64,000 nucleotides of DNA from an uncultured Pelagibacteraceae bacterium (GCA_902516465.1 CABXZD010000004.1:22489-86488), one strand, 5' to 3'. Positions 20,903-31,291 are shown, counted from the stretch's first letter. Notes: generated by a model not told the origin, from the sequence alone. A program made the numbers and translations.

Positions 20903-21947
20903 AAAACTTAGTGGATTTAGAATGCCTGGAGAATGGGAGTCTCAAAAATCTGTCTGGATTGCGTGGCCATATAATAAAAACGATTGGCCTGGTTTATATA
21001 AATTTATTCCTGAAGTAATTTTAGAAATTATTTATAAAATATCAAAACATCAAAAGGTTAATTTGATTATTAACACTAAAATCAAAAGTATCAAAAAAAT
21101 TCTCAAATCAAATAAAATTGAGAATATTAGCTTCCATAAGATAAAAACCGATAGAATATGGTTGAGAGACTCAGGTCCAATTTTCTTAACTAATAAAAAG
21201 TATAAAAAAAAAATTATATTAAACTTTGTATTTAGTGGGTGGGCAAAATACAAAAATTACAAAAATGATAATAAAATTAATGATAAGTTAAGTAAAATTA
21301 TCAAATTAAAAAAAATTAATCCAATTATAAAAAAAAACGGGAAATTAAGAAAAGTTATAATGGAAGGTGGAGCTTTCGATGTGAATGGTGCCGGAACAAT
21401 TTTATTAACAGAGGAATGTTTATTAAGCAAAATTCAAGAGAGAAATAAAAAGTTTAATAAGAAAGACTACGAGGGAATATTTAGAAAATATTTAAATATA
21501 AAAAATTTTATATGGCTAAAAAAGGGAATTGTTGGTGATGATACGCATGGTCACGTTGATGATATTTCCAGATTTGTTTCAAGGAATACAATTATGACTG
21601 CCATTGAAAATAACAAAAGTGACAAAAATTACAAAAACCTTAGTAAAAATTTCAAAATATTAAAGAAATTTAGAGATGAAAGGGGTAAAAAATTTAAAAT
21701 CATTAAAGTACCTATGCCCTCACCCATATTTATAGATAATACAAGAGTTCCTGCTAGTTATATGAACTTTTACATTTGTAATAAAAAAGTGTTACTCCCT
21801 ATTTTTAAGGTTAAAGAGGATAATATTGCAATCAAAATTTTTAAAAATTATTTTAAAAATAGAAAAGTTGAAACAGTTGACTGCAGTAAATTAATATGGG
21901 GTTTTGGTGCAATACATTGCATGACACAACAAGAGCCTAACATTTAG
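20895..21947 (+). CDS. aguA: Agmatine deiminase
   Basis: FRMPGEWESQKSVWIAWPYN, RDSGPIFL, GDDTHGHVDDISRF, GFGAIHCMTQQEP. Confidence 0.95.
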   Translation: MSEKLSGFRMPGEWESQKSVWIAWPYNKNDWPGLYKFIPEVILEIIYKISKHQKVNLIINTKIKSIKKILKSNKIENISFHKIKTDRIWLRDSGPIFLTNKKYKKKIILNFVFSGWAKYKNYKNDNKINDKLSKIIKLKKINPIIKKNGKLRKVIMEGGAFDVNGAGTILLTEECLLSKIQERNKKFNKKDYEGIFRKYLNIKNFIWLKKGIVGDDTHGHVDDISRFVSRNTIMTAIENNKSDKNYKNLSKNFKILKKFRDERGKKFKIIKVPMPSPIFIDNTRVPASYMNFYICNKKVLLPIFKVKEDNIAIKIFKNYFKNRKVETVDCSKLIWGFGAIHCMTQQEPNI

Positions 21948-21960
21948 TTAGGCTGCTTTT
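21934..21960 (+). terminator. Terminator hairpin shared by the abutting 3' ends of aguA and the yhhQ-like gene
   Basis: AGCCTAAC-ATTTA-GTTAGGCT then GCTTTT; perfect 8 bp stem spanning both stop codons. Confidence 0.7.
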
Positions 21961-22496
21961 AAAGTACCTAACAATAATCTAAAAGGTATCAACATTACTA
22001 AGGCAACAAAAATTTTAACTGCCAAGTCACCTAGAGATAATGTTAGCCATGGTATTCCTGTTCCATAAAAAGATATGAAAAAAAACAAGAAAGTATCAAC
22101 CGTAGATCCAATCAAAGAAGATGTTAGAGGAGCGACAAACCACTTTTTTTGTCTTAATTGATGAAATATTTGAACATCTAAAAGCTGAGCAATTATAAAT
22201 GCAGTTCCTGAACCAATAGCAATTCTAACAGATATAAAATCTGCAAAATTTGTAGAAAATACTAATGTAAATAAAATTCCTATCAAGAAACCAATGTAAA
22301 CAATTTTTCTAGCAATCAATTTTCCAAAAGATCTGTTAGCTAAATCGGTTATTAAAAATGCAATCGGGTAGCTAAAAGCTCCGTATGTTAATATTTCTTC
22401 CAGTCCATAATATTTAATAGGAAATTGAACCAAATAATTAGAGGCTAGTACAACTAGCCCCATTAAAAATGAAAGTGTCAAAAATGCTTTATTCAT
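21948..22496 (-). CDS. Queuosine precursor transporter (YhhQ/VUT family)
   Basis: Hydrophobic, FLITDLANRSFGK, GSTVDTFLFF. Confidence 0.85.
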   Translation of the reverse strand: MNKAFLTLSFLMGLVVLASNYLVQFPIKYYGLEEILTYGAFSYPIAFLITDLANRSFGKLIARKIVYIGFLIGILFTLVFSTNFADFISVRIAIGSGTAFIIAQLLDVQIFHQLRQKKWFVAPLTSSLIGSTVDTFLFFFISFYGTGIPWLTLSLGDLAVKIFVALVMLIPFRLLLGTLKAA

Positions 22497-22810
22497 CAGA
22501 CAGTTTTAGATTGAACTGTTTTTTTTTGAAATGGAGATTTGATAATTATGTTTTTTTTTAGTTTCCTTAGCCTTGGAGATAAATTTTTACTCTTTACAGT
22601 TTTTAAAAATTCGTCAAAACTCCCTTTTTTGTCTACCGATCTTACGCCAGCATTACTAACTGTTAATTTTAAACTTCTTTTTAAAAGTTCACTCGTAAAT
22701 TTAACTTTTTTTAAATTAGGCAAAAATCTTCTTTTTGTCTTATTGTTAGCATGGCTAACGTTATGGCCTTTCATTGGATTTTTTCCAGTAAGTTCACATT
22801 TTTTTGGCAT
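22496..22810 (-). CDS. rpmB: 50S ribosomal protein L28
   Basis: [29 protein letters not shown]. Confidence 0.97.
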   Translation of the reverse strand: MPKKCELTGKNPMKGHNVSHANNKTKRRFLPNLKKVKFTSELLKRSLKLTVSNAGVRSVDKKGSFDEFLKTVKSKNLSPRLRKLKKNIIIKSPFQKKTVQSKTV

Positions 22811-22821
22811 AATGTATCGTC

Positions 22822-22850
22822 TATATAATGTTAGATAATGATCCCGTCAA
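22822..22850 (-). promoter_or_regulatory. Sigma70-type promoter for rpmB
   Basis: Minus strand TTGACG -N17- TATATA, ending about 12 nt before the rpmB ATG. Confidence 0.7.
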
Positions 22851-22869
22851 GTTTATAAGATTTCAATAA

Positions 22870-23913
22870 CTATTTTTGACCTATTATTTCTGTGAAATTT
22901 TTGACACCATCGATTGTTAACAATTCTTTAAGCTCTTTTTTTATCATATTGACTATATTAGGACCTCTAAAAACCATTCCTGTATAAAGTTGAACATAAT
23001 TTGCACCAGCTAAAAATTTTTCATGTACACTTTTTCCTGAGTCTACTCCACCACAACCAATTATTTTTATTCTTCCATTTAGAATTTTATAGAACTTATT
23101 TATTAGTGTTGTAGATTTTTGTTTAATTGGTTTTCCTGATAAACCACCTTTTTGATGCCGTAAAATATTACTTAAATCTTCTCTAGAAGAGTCTGATGTA
23201 TTTGAAATTATTACTGCTTCAATATTATTACTTAAAAGAACTTCTGTAATTTTTTTAATTTCTTGGTCATCTATATCTGGTGATACTTTTACTGCTATTG
23301 GAATTTTAGAGCTTACATTTTTTTTCTCTTTGTCGATACTCTCAAGCAAATTGTTAAGTTTTGTTTGATCATGAAAACTTCTCAAGTCCTCTGTGTTTGG
23401 AGAAGAAATATTTATAGTAATATAATCAGCTACATCCTGAAAACACTTAAAACAATATAAATAGTCCTCAAGTCTATTAATTGAATCTTTGTTTGGCCCT
23501 ATATTAATTCCAAGTAAACCGATTTGTTTATTGGATTTAATTCTATCTAAAATATTCTTAGAACCTAGATTATTAAATCCAAGTCTATTTATTAAAGCTT
23601 TATCTTCAACCAATCTAAATACTCTTGGTTTAGGATTTCCATACTGTTTAAGAGGAGTAATAGTGCCAACTTCGACAAAACCAAAACCTAATTTAAATAA
23701 AGAATTATATACTTCAGCATTTTTATCAAAACCTGCAGCCATACCAATTGGATTTTCTAAATTTTTATTGAATAATTTTGTTTGAAATAAAGGATTGTTT
23801 TTATCCTCTTCCAAAAAATTAGGAACTAAATTAAATTTCAAAGACTTGATAGCTAAGTTATGGGCGGTCTCGGGATCTAGCTTGAAAATTAATGATCTTA
23901 GATTTGAAAACAT
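22870..23913 (-). CDS. pyrD: Dihydroorotate dehydrogenase (quinone)
   Basis: GMAAGFDKNAEVYNSL, FVEVGTITP, INISSPNTEDLR. Confidence 0.96.
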   Translation of the reverse strand: MFSNLRSLIFKLDPETAHNLAIKSLKFNLVPNFLEEDKNNPLFQTKLFNKNLENPIGMAAGFDKNAEVYNSLFKLGFGFVEVGTITPLKQYGNPKPRVFRLVEDKALINRLGFNNLGSKNILDRIKSNKQIGLLGINIGPNKDSINRLEDYLYCFKCFQDVADYITINISSPNTEDLRSFHDQTKLNNLLESIDKEKKNVSSKIPIAVKVSPDIDDQEIKKITEVLLSNNIEAVIISNTSDSSREDLSNILRHQKGGLSGKPIKQKSTTLINKFYKILNGRIKIIGCGGVDSGKSVHEKFLAGANYVQLYTGMVFRGPNIVNMIKKELKELLTIDGVKNFTEIIGQK

Positions 23914-25475
23914 TATTTAATTTTATTTAATATAAGATCTTTTGTTTCTTTAACACCAAAAAAACTTATAAAAAAACCCATTCGAGGACCATTTTCATTG
24001 CCGAATACAACCTCATAAATCAATTTAAACCAATCTCTAAGGTTATCTGAATACCCATTTTTTTTTCCTGTAGAATAAATTAAAGTTTGAATATCTTCTG
24101 GTGTCATTTGATCACTACATTTATCTAAAGTTTTTATTAGGGCCATTAATGCTAATTTCTCTGTTCTATTTGGTTTTTTATATTTCTTTTGTAATTTAAT
24201 TACATCATTAAAATATTTTATCGCATATCCAACCAGTTTATCAAATATAGGATGATCTTTTTCTGAGATATCGGTTTTGTATTTTTTAACAAATTTCCAC
24301 AGAAGACTTTTATCACTTGCATTACTTGTCTCCACTAGATTGAGTAACATAGAGAATGACATAATTGTATTTTCTTTTGGTACTTTAGTATTGTGAACAT
24401 GCCAAACAGGATTCATTAATAACTGCAATTCATTTTGAGTTTTTGCTTTTTCAATAAAATCTAAATACTCATCTACTGTTTTTGGAACTATTTCTTTATA
24501 GAGTTTTTTTGCTCTTTTAGGGTTTTGGTACATGTAAAGCGATAGACTTTCTGGAGACGCATAATCAAGCCACTGATCAATTGTGATACCGTTACCCTTA
24601 GATTTTGAAATTTTTTCACCCTTCTCATCTAAAAATAATTCGTAAGCAAAACCAGATGGATTTTGTTTACCAATTAATTTGATAATTTTTGATGATAAAA
24701 TTGCACTTTCAATTAAATCTTTTCCATACATTTCAAAGTCAATATCTAATGCATACCATCTCATAGCCCAATCTACTTTCCATTGTAATTTGCAATTTCC
24801 ATCTAAAATGCTTTTTTCTAATTCATTATCACCATTATCAAATATAATTTTAAAATTCTTTTTATCTATTTTTTTAACAGGAATTTCCAAAACATGGCCT
24901 GTTTCAGGACAAATTGGTAAAAATGGACTGTAAGTTTTCTGTCTCTCTTTGCCTAGCGTCGGTAGAATTATATTCATTATACCGTCATAGTTTTCTAAAA
25001 TAATTTTAAGTGCTGAATTAAAAAAACCTGACTTATACAAAGATGTTGAGCTCTTAAAACTGTATTTAAAGTTAAAGCTATCTAAAAAATTTTTAAGCAT
25101 CTCATTATTATGTTCTCCAAAACTTTTGAATTTACCAAATGGATCTGGAACTTGTGTGAGAGGTTTGTGTAAGTTTTTTTTTAATAATTCTTTTTGTGGA
25201 ATGTTCTCAGGAACTTTTCTTAAACCATCCATATCGTCTGAAAAAGTTATAATTTCTGTTGGTAAATCTGATAATTGACTTAAGGCATTTACCATCATTG
25301 ATGTCCTGGCAACCTCTCCAAAAGTGCCTATATGAGGAAGACCGCTTGGTCCATATCCAGTTTGCAGTATTATTTTGCCTTTTTTTTCAATTAATGATTT
25401 TCTTTCACGAAGCATTTTTTTGGCCTCAACAAAAGGCCAAGAACTTGTTTTGTCTAAATTTTCTTTTTTAATCAT
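23913..25475 (-). CDS. lysS: Class I lysyl-tRNA synthetase
   Basis: GPSGLPHIGTFGE (HIGH) and EKISKSKGN (KMSKS) of class I LysRS. Confidence 0.95.
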   Translation of the reverse strand: MIKKENLDKTSSWPFVEAKKMLRERKSLIEKKGKIILQTGYGPSGLPHIGTFGEVARTSMMVNALSQLSDLPTEIITFSDDMDGLRKVPENIPQKELLKKNLHKPLTQVPDPFGKFKSFGEHNNEMLKNFLDSFNFKYSFKSSTSLYKSGFFNSALKIILENYDGIMNIILPTLGKERQKTYSPFLPICPETGHVLEIPVKKIDKKNFKIIFDNGDNELEKSILDGNCKLQWKVDWAMRWYALDIDFEMYGKDLIESAILSSKIIKLIGKQNPSGFAYELFLDEKGEKISKSKGNGITIDQWLDYASPESLSLYMYQNPKRAKKLYKEIVPKTVDEYLDFIEKAKTQNELQLLMNPVWHVHNTKVPKENTIMSFSMLLNLVETSNASDKSLLWKFVKKYKTDISEKDHPIFDKLVGYAIKYFNDVIKLQKKYKKPNRTEKLALMALIKTLDKCSDQMTPEDIQTLIYSTGKKNGYSDNLRDWFKLIYEVVFGNENGPRMGFFISFFGVKETKDLILNKIK

Positions 25476-25562
25476 AAATAATTCAAAAAAAATCTAAATT
25501 TACGAATTAATTAATTCTTATAGAGTTGAAATTTATTTACCATAAAATAATGTTCTTTCAAA

Positions 25563-27002
25563 ATGTCTAATTATAAAACTGTTTTTTTTACACTAGGAAT
25601 TCTACAGATAATTCTTGGTATCTTTATGTTGATTCCAATAATTATACAATTTTTTTACAATGAAATTGACTCTTCTTTTTTTGGTGCATCAATTGTCACA
25701 ATAATATTTGGAACATTATTTTTCCTATCAAATTTAGACCATGATAAAAAATTAAATTTACAACAAGCATTTTTATTAACCTCTTTATCTTGGTTGAGTA
25801 TAGCAATTTTTGGGTCACTCCCTTTTATTTTTTCAAATATTGAGTTTTCTTTCACAAATGCTTTTTTTGAAAGTATGTCTGGGATTACAACGACTGGTTC
25901 TACAATTATTTCAAACTTGGAAAATATGCCTAAAGGAATTCTATTTTGGAGAGCTATACTTCAATGGCTTGGAGGAATAGGAATAATTATTATGGCAATT
26001 ACTTTAATGCCAATTATGAATGTTGGAGGAATGCAATTATTTAAAATTTCAAATAGCGACTCATCTGAAAAAATTCTTCCAAAATCCAAAGAAATTGCTC
26101 TTAGATTAGTTTATATTTATTCAGGACTGACAATATTGTGTGCCTTTTCTTATAAAATACTTGGAATGAACTTCTTTGATAGCATAACTCATTCAATGAC
26201 AACAATTGCAACAGGAGGATTTTCAAACTATAATGAGTCTATAGGATTTTTTAACAGTATCTCAATTGAAATTTCAGCGATGGTTTTTATAATTTTGGGA
26301 AGTTTACCTTTCATAGTATATATAAAATTTTTAAGCGGAAATAAAAAAATTTTTTTTTCAGATACTCAAATTAAAACATTCTTAAAAATCATATTTTTTA
26401 GTATCGTTATTTTATCAATTTATCTTATCTTAAATAGCTCAACTGAAACTAACTTAAGAGGTATTTTTTTTAATGTTATATCAATTCTAACTGGGACTGG
26501 TTATGTAAACGCACAATTTGATAGTTGGGGTGGATTTCCTCTAATTTTATTTCTTGGATTAATGTTTATAGGAGGATGTGCTGGATCCACTACATGTGGT
26601 ATAAAAATTTTTAGAATTCAAATTCTTTATTCTTTTGTTGTAAACCAACTTAAAAAAATTATTTATCCAAAAGGAATTTTTATTTTAAAATATAACCAAA
26701 ATGCTGTTGATAATAAATTTGTCGCCTCAATAATTTCATTTATTTATATGTATTTTGTAATATTTTTTGTCATTACGGCATTGCTATCATTAAGTGGTCT
26801 TGATTTTATTACTGCGATATCCGGAGCAGCTACATCAATCTCTAATGTCGGGCCGGGATTAGGGTCTGTTATTGGGCCAAATGGAAACTTTTCAACATTA
26901 CCTGATATTTCAAAATGGATATTAACCTTGGGAATGATTTTGGGAAGGCTTGAATTATTTGCTATATTAGTTTTATTCTTACCTTCGTTCTGGCGGAACT
27001 AA
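25563..27002 (+). CDS. trkH: Trk/Ktr-type potassium transporter membrane subunit
   Basis: SGITTTGSTII, TTIATGGFSNYN, GGCAGSTTCGIK filter-like loops. Confidence 0.92.
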   Translation: MSNYKTVFFTLGILQIILGIFMLIPIIIQFFYNEIDSSFFGASIVTIIFGTLFFLSNLDHDKKLNLQQAFLLTSLSWLSIAIFGSLPFIFSNIEFSFTNAFFESMSGITTTGSTIISNLENMPKGILFWRAILQWLGGIGIIIMAITLMPIMNVGGMQLFKISNSDSSEKILPKSKEIALRLVYIYSGLTILCAFSYKILGMNFFDSITHSMTTIATGGFSNYNESIGFFNSISIEISAMVFIILGSLPFIVYIKFLSGNKKIFFSDTQIKTFLKIIFFSIVILSIYLILNSSTETNLRGIFFNVISILTGTGYVNAQFDSWGGFPLILFLGLMFIGGCAGSTTCGIKIFRIQILYSFVVNQLKKIIYPKGIFILKYNQNAVDNKFVASIISFIYMYFVIFFVITALLSLSGLDFITAISGAATSISNVGPGLGSVIGPNGNFSTLPDISKWILTLGMILGRLELFAILVLFLPSFWRN

Positions 27003-27004
27003 AA

Positions 27005-28381
27005 ATGTTAGTAATAAAAAAACAAACTTTTTCAGATATGTTTTCGGTTTACTTAGATAAAAGAATGCTAAAAATTTTATTACTTGGTGTTATCTCTGGT
27101 TTTCCTTGGGTTTTAATCGGTAGCAGTTTAAGCTTATGGCTGAAAGAAGATGGTTTGAGTAGGTCAACTATAGGTTGGGCAGGATTAATTTTTAGTGTTT
27201 ATGCTTTTAATTATTTATGGGCACCTTTAATTGATAGAATTCAAATACCTTTCTTAACAAAGAAAATCGGACATAGAAGGGGTTGGATTGTCTTAATGCA
27301 AATATTAATTTTAATCTCTCTTTTAATATGGAGTATTATTAATCCTACTGAGAACTTAACCTTAGTGATTCTAGTTGGGTTAATTATTGCAATCGCTTCA
27401 GCTACTCAGGATATAACCGTTGATGCCTTAAGGATTGAGCAAATTGGTGAGAATGAGGGAAAATCTATGGCAGCGGGTGCAGCAATGGCTGTAGTTGGAT
27501 GGTGGAGTGGATATAAATTGGGAGGAGTACTATCTTTGTTTTCTGCTGAGCATTTACAAAATTTAGGATTTGAAAATTACTGGCAACTTACATTCTTAAT
27601 TTTGGGAGTACTAGTTATTTTTATGAATATAGGACTCATGTTTGTTGATGAAACAATGTACTCAAAAAAACAAAATGCTCATGAGGAGGCTGATAAAATT
27701 ATTTTAAATAAATTTGGAAAAGAAAATATATTTGCTCGATCTATATCTTGGATTGGTGGCACAATTAGTGGCCCTGTGATAAGTTTTTTTAAAAAAAATG
27801 GATTCTCTATTGCTATAGGTGTTTTAGGGTTTATCTTTTTATTTAAAATTGGTGAGGCATTTCTAGGTCGGATGTCTATAATTTTTTATAAAGAAATTGG
27901 GTTTAGTAAAAGTGATATCGCAATTTACTCAAAAACTTTAGGCTGGATCACTACAGTAATTTTTACTCTTTTAGGTGGTCTTTTTGTTATTAGATCAGGG
28001 GTGCTTAAAGCAATGTTTTTAGCTGGAATCTTAATGGCGGCCACTAATCTATTATTTAGTTTATTGGCATGGAGTGGAAAATCTGAAATCCTATTTGCAA
28101 TTGCCGTTATCTTTGATGATATGGCTGCATCCTTTGCAACAGTTGCTTTTGTAGCTTTTATATCTCTATTAGTTGATAGAAACTACACAGCTACTCAATA
28201 TGCTTTACTAGCATCAATTGGAACAGCTGGAAGGACTACTTTAGCATCCTCTTCTGGTGCGTTAGTAGATTGGTTAAATGGCGACTGGGGAATCTTTTTT
28301 GTTTTAACAGCTCTAATGGTAATCCCATCTCTTATAATTTTATGGATAATGAAAGACAAGCTTAAATTAAGTGAAAAGTAA
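27005..28381 (+). CDS. MFS transporter, AmpG-like
   Basis: 12 TM protein, GFPWVLIGSSLSLWLKEDGLSRSTIGWAG, APLIDR, SATQDITVDALR. Confidence 0.85.
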   Translation: MLVIKKQTFSDMFSVYLDKRMLKILLLGVISGFPWVLIGSSLSLWLKEDGLSRSTIGWAGLIFSVYAFNYLWAPLIDRIQIPFLTKKIGHRRGWIVLMQILILISLLIWSIINPTENLTLVILVGLIIAIASATQDITVDALRIEQIGENEGKSMAAGAAMAVVGWWSGYKLGGVLSLFSAEHLQNLGFENYWQLTFLILGVLVIFMNIGLMFVDETMYSKKQNAHEEADKIILNKFGKENIFARSISWIGGTISGPVISFFKKNGFSIAIGVLGFIFLFKIGEAFLGRMSIIFYKEIGFSKSDIAIYSKTLGWITTVIFTLLGGLFVIRSGVLKAMFLAGILMAATNLLFSLLAWSGKSEILFAIAVIFDDMAASFATVAFVAFISLLVDRNYTATQYALLASIGTAGRTTLASSSGALVDWLNGDWGIFFVLTALMVIPSLIILWIMKDKLKLSEK

Positions 28382-29123
28382 TTTTTTTAAATCATCTTTA
28401 GGAAATATAAACTCAAATCCATCGTCTAATTCGGTAATTACATCTCAAATTTTATATGGAGAACAATTTAAAATACTTTCTAAAAAAAGGGGGTGGTTTA
28501 AAATTAAAACAAATTTTGATAAATACATTGGATACATTAAACAAAATAAATATAATCATAATTTTAAACCCCAATATAAAATTTATAAGTCAAAATCCAG
28601 GATTTTCAGTAAAATAAATAATAAGTTTTTACCAACAAAAAATTTTCTTTTCTTTGCATCTGGAATTTCTGTAAAAAAAAGTAACAAGATCTATTTTGAA
28701 TTTGAAAAGAATAAATGGATAAAAAAAAAAGATGTAAAAAAGATTAACCATTATGAAAAAGACTTTGTTAAAATTTTCAAACTATTTATTGGGAGTAAAT
28801 ATTTATGGGGTGGAAAGACGTCAAAAGGTATTGACTGCTCAGCATTAATTCAAATGTATTTTTATTATAATAGAATTTTTTTTCCAAGAGACTCAAAAGA
28901 TCAGATAAAATTTTGTAAAAAAAAATTAAATAATAAACTAACGAAAGGTGATATTATATTTTGGAAAGGTCATGTAGGGGTTTGTATAGATAATTTAAAT
29001 TTTATACATGCATATGGTCCTAAAAAAAAAGTAATAATCATGCCAGTCAATCATACAATTGATCTTATTCGGAAAACTGCAAAATTAGTTGTAAAAAAAA
29101 TTAGCAATATAGAAAAAGTTTAA
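28371..29123 (+). CDS. NlpC/P60-family peptidase with SH3-like N-terminus
   Basis: GIDCSALIQ (Cys), KGHVGVCID (His), FIHAYGP. Confidence 0.85.
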   Translation: MKSNFFKSSLGNINSNPSSNSVITSQILYGEQFKILSKKRGWFKIKTNFDKYIGYIKQNKYNHNFKPQYKIYKSKSRIFSKINNKFLPTKNFLFFASGISVKKSNKIYFEFEKNKWIKKKDVKKINHYEKDFVKIFKLFIGSKYLWGGKTSKGIDCSALIQMYFYYNRIFFPRDSKDQIKFCKKKLNNKLTKGDIIFWKGHVGVCIDNLNFIHAYGPKKKVIIMPVNHTIDLIRKTAKLVVKKISNIEKV

Positions 29124-30016
29124 CTTCGTCCAAAATCTGGCTTATTTATATCAAGTTTGAGTTTAATAATTTTAGATCTAACTTTTTTAGTTTGAATTAA
29201 TTTTTTCAAAATTGATTTATTATTTTTCGAAGAAATATCTTTTTGAAAAGAACTCAAATTCTTTATAAATAAGTTTATTACTTTTGATATATTCTTTTTA
29301 TTATCAAAAAAAATATCTCTCCACATTATTTCGTTAGAAGCAGCTATTCTTGAAAAATCTCTCAAACCTCCTGCACTGAATTTTAACAAATCATATTTTT
29401 GCATTTTTTCAAAATCTTGAGCAGATTTAACTAAGTTATAAGCAATTAAATGTGGTAAATGGCTTGTTATTGAAAAAATTTTATCGTGTTTTTCAGCACT
29501 CATCAGCACTGTTTTCGAGCCCATTTTTCTCCAAAAAGAATTCAAAAACTTAATATGTTTTATTTTAGATCGTTTTTCTTTTATCAAAACGCACCATTTA
29601 TTTTCAAATAACGATTGCTTTCCATTTTCAGGACCACTAACTTCTGATCCAGTAATTGGATGACTTGAAGTCCAAGAAATATTCTTTTTTAAATTTTTTT
29701 TAATCATTTTAATCGACATTAGTTTTGATGAACCTACGTCAGTTATAATATGATTTGATCTAAGATGATTATTTATATTCATAATTACTTTTTTGTATTC
29801 ACTCATGGGTGTACAGAAAATAATTAACTCTGATTGTCTTACAGCATCCTCTGGTTTCTTGACTATAACCCCTGGCAATTTTAGTTTTTTAATTTTTCGA
29901 ATATTTTTTTTTGATTTTTCGTAAACAAATATTTTTGGACATAGTTTTTTTTTATGAATTCTTCTCAATAAAGAGGAGCCAAGTAACCCGCAGCCAATAA
30001 TAAATATATTTTTCAT
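29120..30016 (-). CDS. tyrA: Prephenate/arogenate dehydrogenase
   Basis: IIGCGLLGSSL, TDVGSSK, HPITGSEVSGPENG, HDKIFSITSHLPHLIAY. Confidence 0.93.
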   Translation of the reverse strand: MKNIFIIGCGLLGSSLLRRIHKKKLCPKIFVYEKSKKNIRKIKKLKLPGVIVKKPEDAVRQSELIIFCTPMSEYKKVIMNINNHLRSNHIITDVGSSKLMSIKMIKKNLKKNISWTSSHPITGSEVSGPENGKQSLFENKWCVLIKEKRSKIKHIKFLNSFWRKMGSKTVLMSAEKHDKIFSITSHLPHLIAYNLVKSAQDFEKMQKYDLLKFSAGGLRDFSRIAASNEIMWRDIFFDNKKNISKVINLFIKNLSSFQKDISSKNNKSILKKLIQTKKVRSKIIKLKLDINKPDFGRS

Positions 30017-31098
30017 TTCTTAAAAATACTTTCTACTTCACGCATAAACTTTAAACAATTAATTCTTGATCCTATGGTTAATCGCAGCATATTTTTTATT
30101 TTATATCCATACTCTGTAGATCTTAGGAGTATCCCTCTCATTTTAAGTTTTTCATAAAAATATTTTGCTTTGATTTTACAATTTGTAAAATCTAGTAATA
30201 GAAAATTTGCTGAAATATCGTTTGTTCTAATTTCGTATTGATTTAAAAAATTTTTTAATTTTGTAGCATATTGAGTATTGTGTCGAACAGAACGGGTAAT
30301 AAATTTTGTGTCTTTAAGAGACTCTATGGCTGCGAGTTGAGCAACCTCATTTATATTAAAAGGCGGCTTTATTAAATTTAAAGCACTAATTATTCTTTTA
30401 TCTCCATAGCCCCAGCCTACTCTTAAAGAGGCTAGACCATAAATTTTTGAAAATGTTCTTAAAACAAAGACATTATTATTTTTTTTAAATAAATCTAATC
30501 CAGATTTATAGTCTTTATTTTTCATATATTCTGCATAAGCATCATCAACAACTAATAATATATTTTTTCTTAGTTTTTTTCTCAAACTAATAATTTCAAA
30601 TTTATCTAAATAAGTTCCAGTAGGATTATTTGGATTAGCTAAAAAAACTATTTTTGTATTTTTAGTAACTTTTTTTAATATTTCGTTTATTGATATTTTA
30701 AAATTCTTTTCTTTGGCAAAAACAACTTTTGCACCGACTATTTTCGCGTAAATCCTGTACATTAAAAAACTAAATTGAGGAACTATTACTTCATCCTTTC
30801 GATTTAGAAAAAGTTGGCATAACATTTGAATAACTTCATCCGAACCAGCACCACAAATAATTTTGTCATTTTTACATTTAAACTTTTTTGATAGTTGATT
30901 TATTAATTTTTGTGATTTTCCATCTGGGTATACAGAGAAATTAAAATTTCTACTTGATATTATTTTTTTGGCTTTTGGGCTTACGCCTAATGCGGACTCA
31001 TTTGCTGAAAGCTTAATAGCTTTTTTTATTTTTTTAATACTAGATTTTCCTGGTATATAAGGCTCTATATCAATTTTTTTAAATCTTAATATCGTCAT
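30013..31098 (-). CDS. hisC: Histidinol-phosphate aminotransferase
   Basis: ANPNNPTGTYL, DDAYAEYM, RTFSKIYGLASLRVGWGYG. Confidence 0.94.
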   Translation of the reverse strand: MTILRFKKIDIEPYIPGKSSIKKIKKAIKLSANESALGVSPKAKKIISSRNFNFSVYPDGKSQKLINQLSKKFKCKNDKIICGAGSDEVIQMLCQLFLNRKDEVIVPQFSFLMYRIYAKIVGAKVVFAKEKNFKISINEILKKVTKNTKIVFLANPNNPTGTYLDKFEIISLRKKLRKNILLVVDDAYAEYMKNKDYKSGLDLFKKNNNVFVLRTFSKIYGLASLRVGWGYGDKRIISALNLIKPPFNINEVAQLAAIESLKDTKFITRSVRHNTQYATKLKNFLNQYEIRTNDISANFLLLDFTNCKIKAKYFYEKLKMRGILLRSTEYGYKIKNMLRLTIGSRINCLKFMREVESIFKK

Positions 31099-31173
31099 CT
31101 TTTTTAAATATTTAAGCTCTTTATAAATAAAATAACAATTATTTATATAGAATTAGTTAAAAAATTTTTAAAA

Positions 31174-31202
31174 TTGACATACTAAATAACATCTTGTACA
31201 TA
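31174..31202 (+). promoter_or_regulatory. Sigma70-type promoter for metX
   Basis: TTGACA -N17- TACATA; predicted start falls at the riboswitch P1 5' edge. Confidence 0.7.
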
Positions 31203-31205
31203 ATT

Positions 31206-31260
31206 CATGCGCTGATTTACCTGAATTGCGAGCGCTTTAAAAAAACCGCTAAAAAAGTTT
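31206..31260 (+). promoter_or_regulatory. SAM-II riboswitch upstream of metX
   Basis: GCGCTGATTTACC...TTGCGAGCGC...TTAAA...GCTAAA; P1 GCGCT(31209-31213)/AGCGC(31231-31235); matches SAM-II conserved boxes and the typical metX location. Confidence 0.92.
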
Positions 31261-31291
31261 TTTTTCTCTCAATTCATATTCAGCTTTAATT

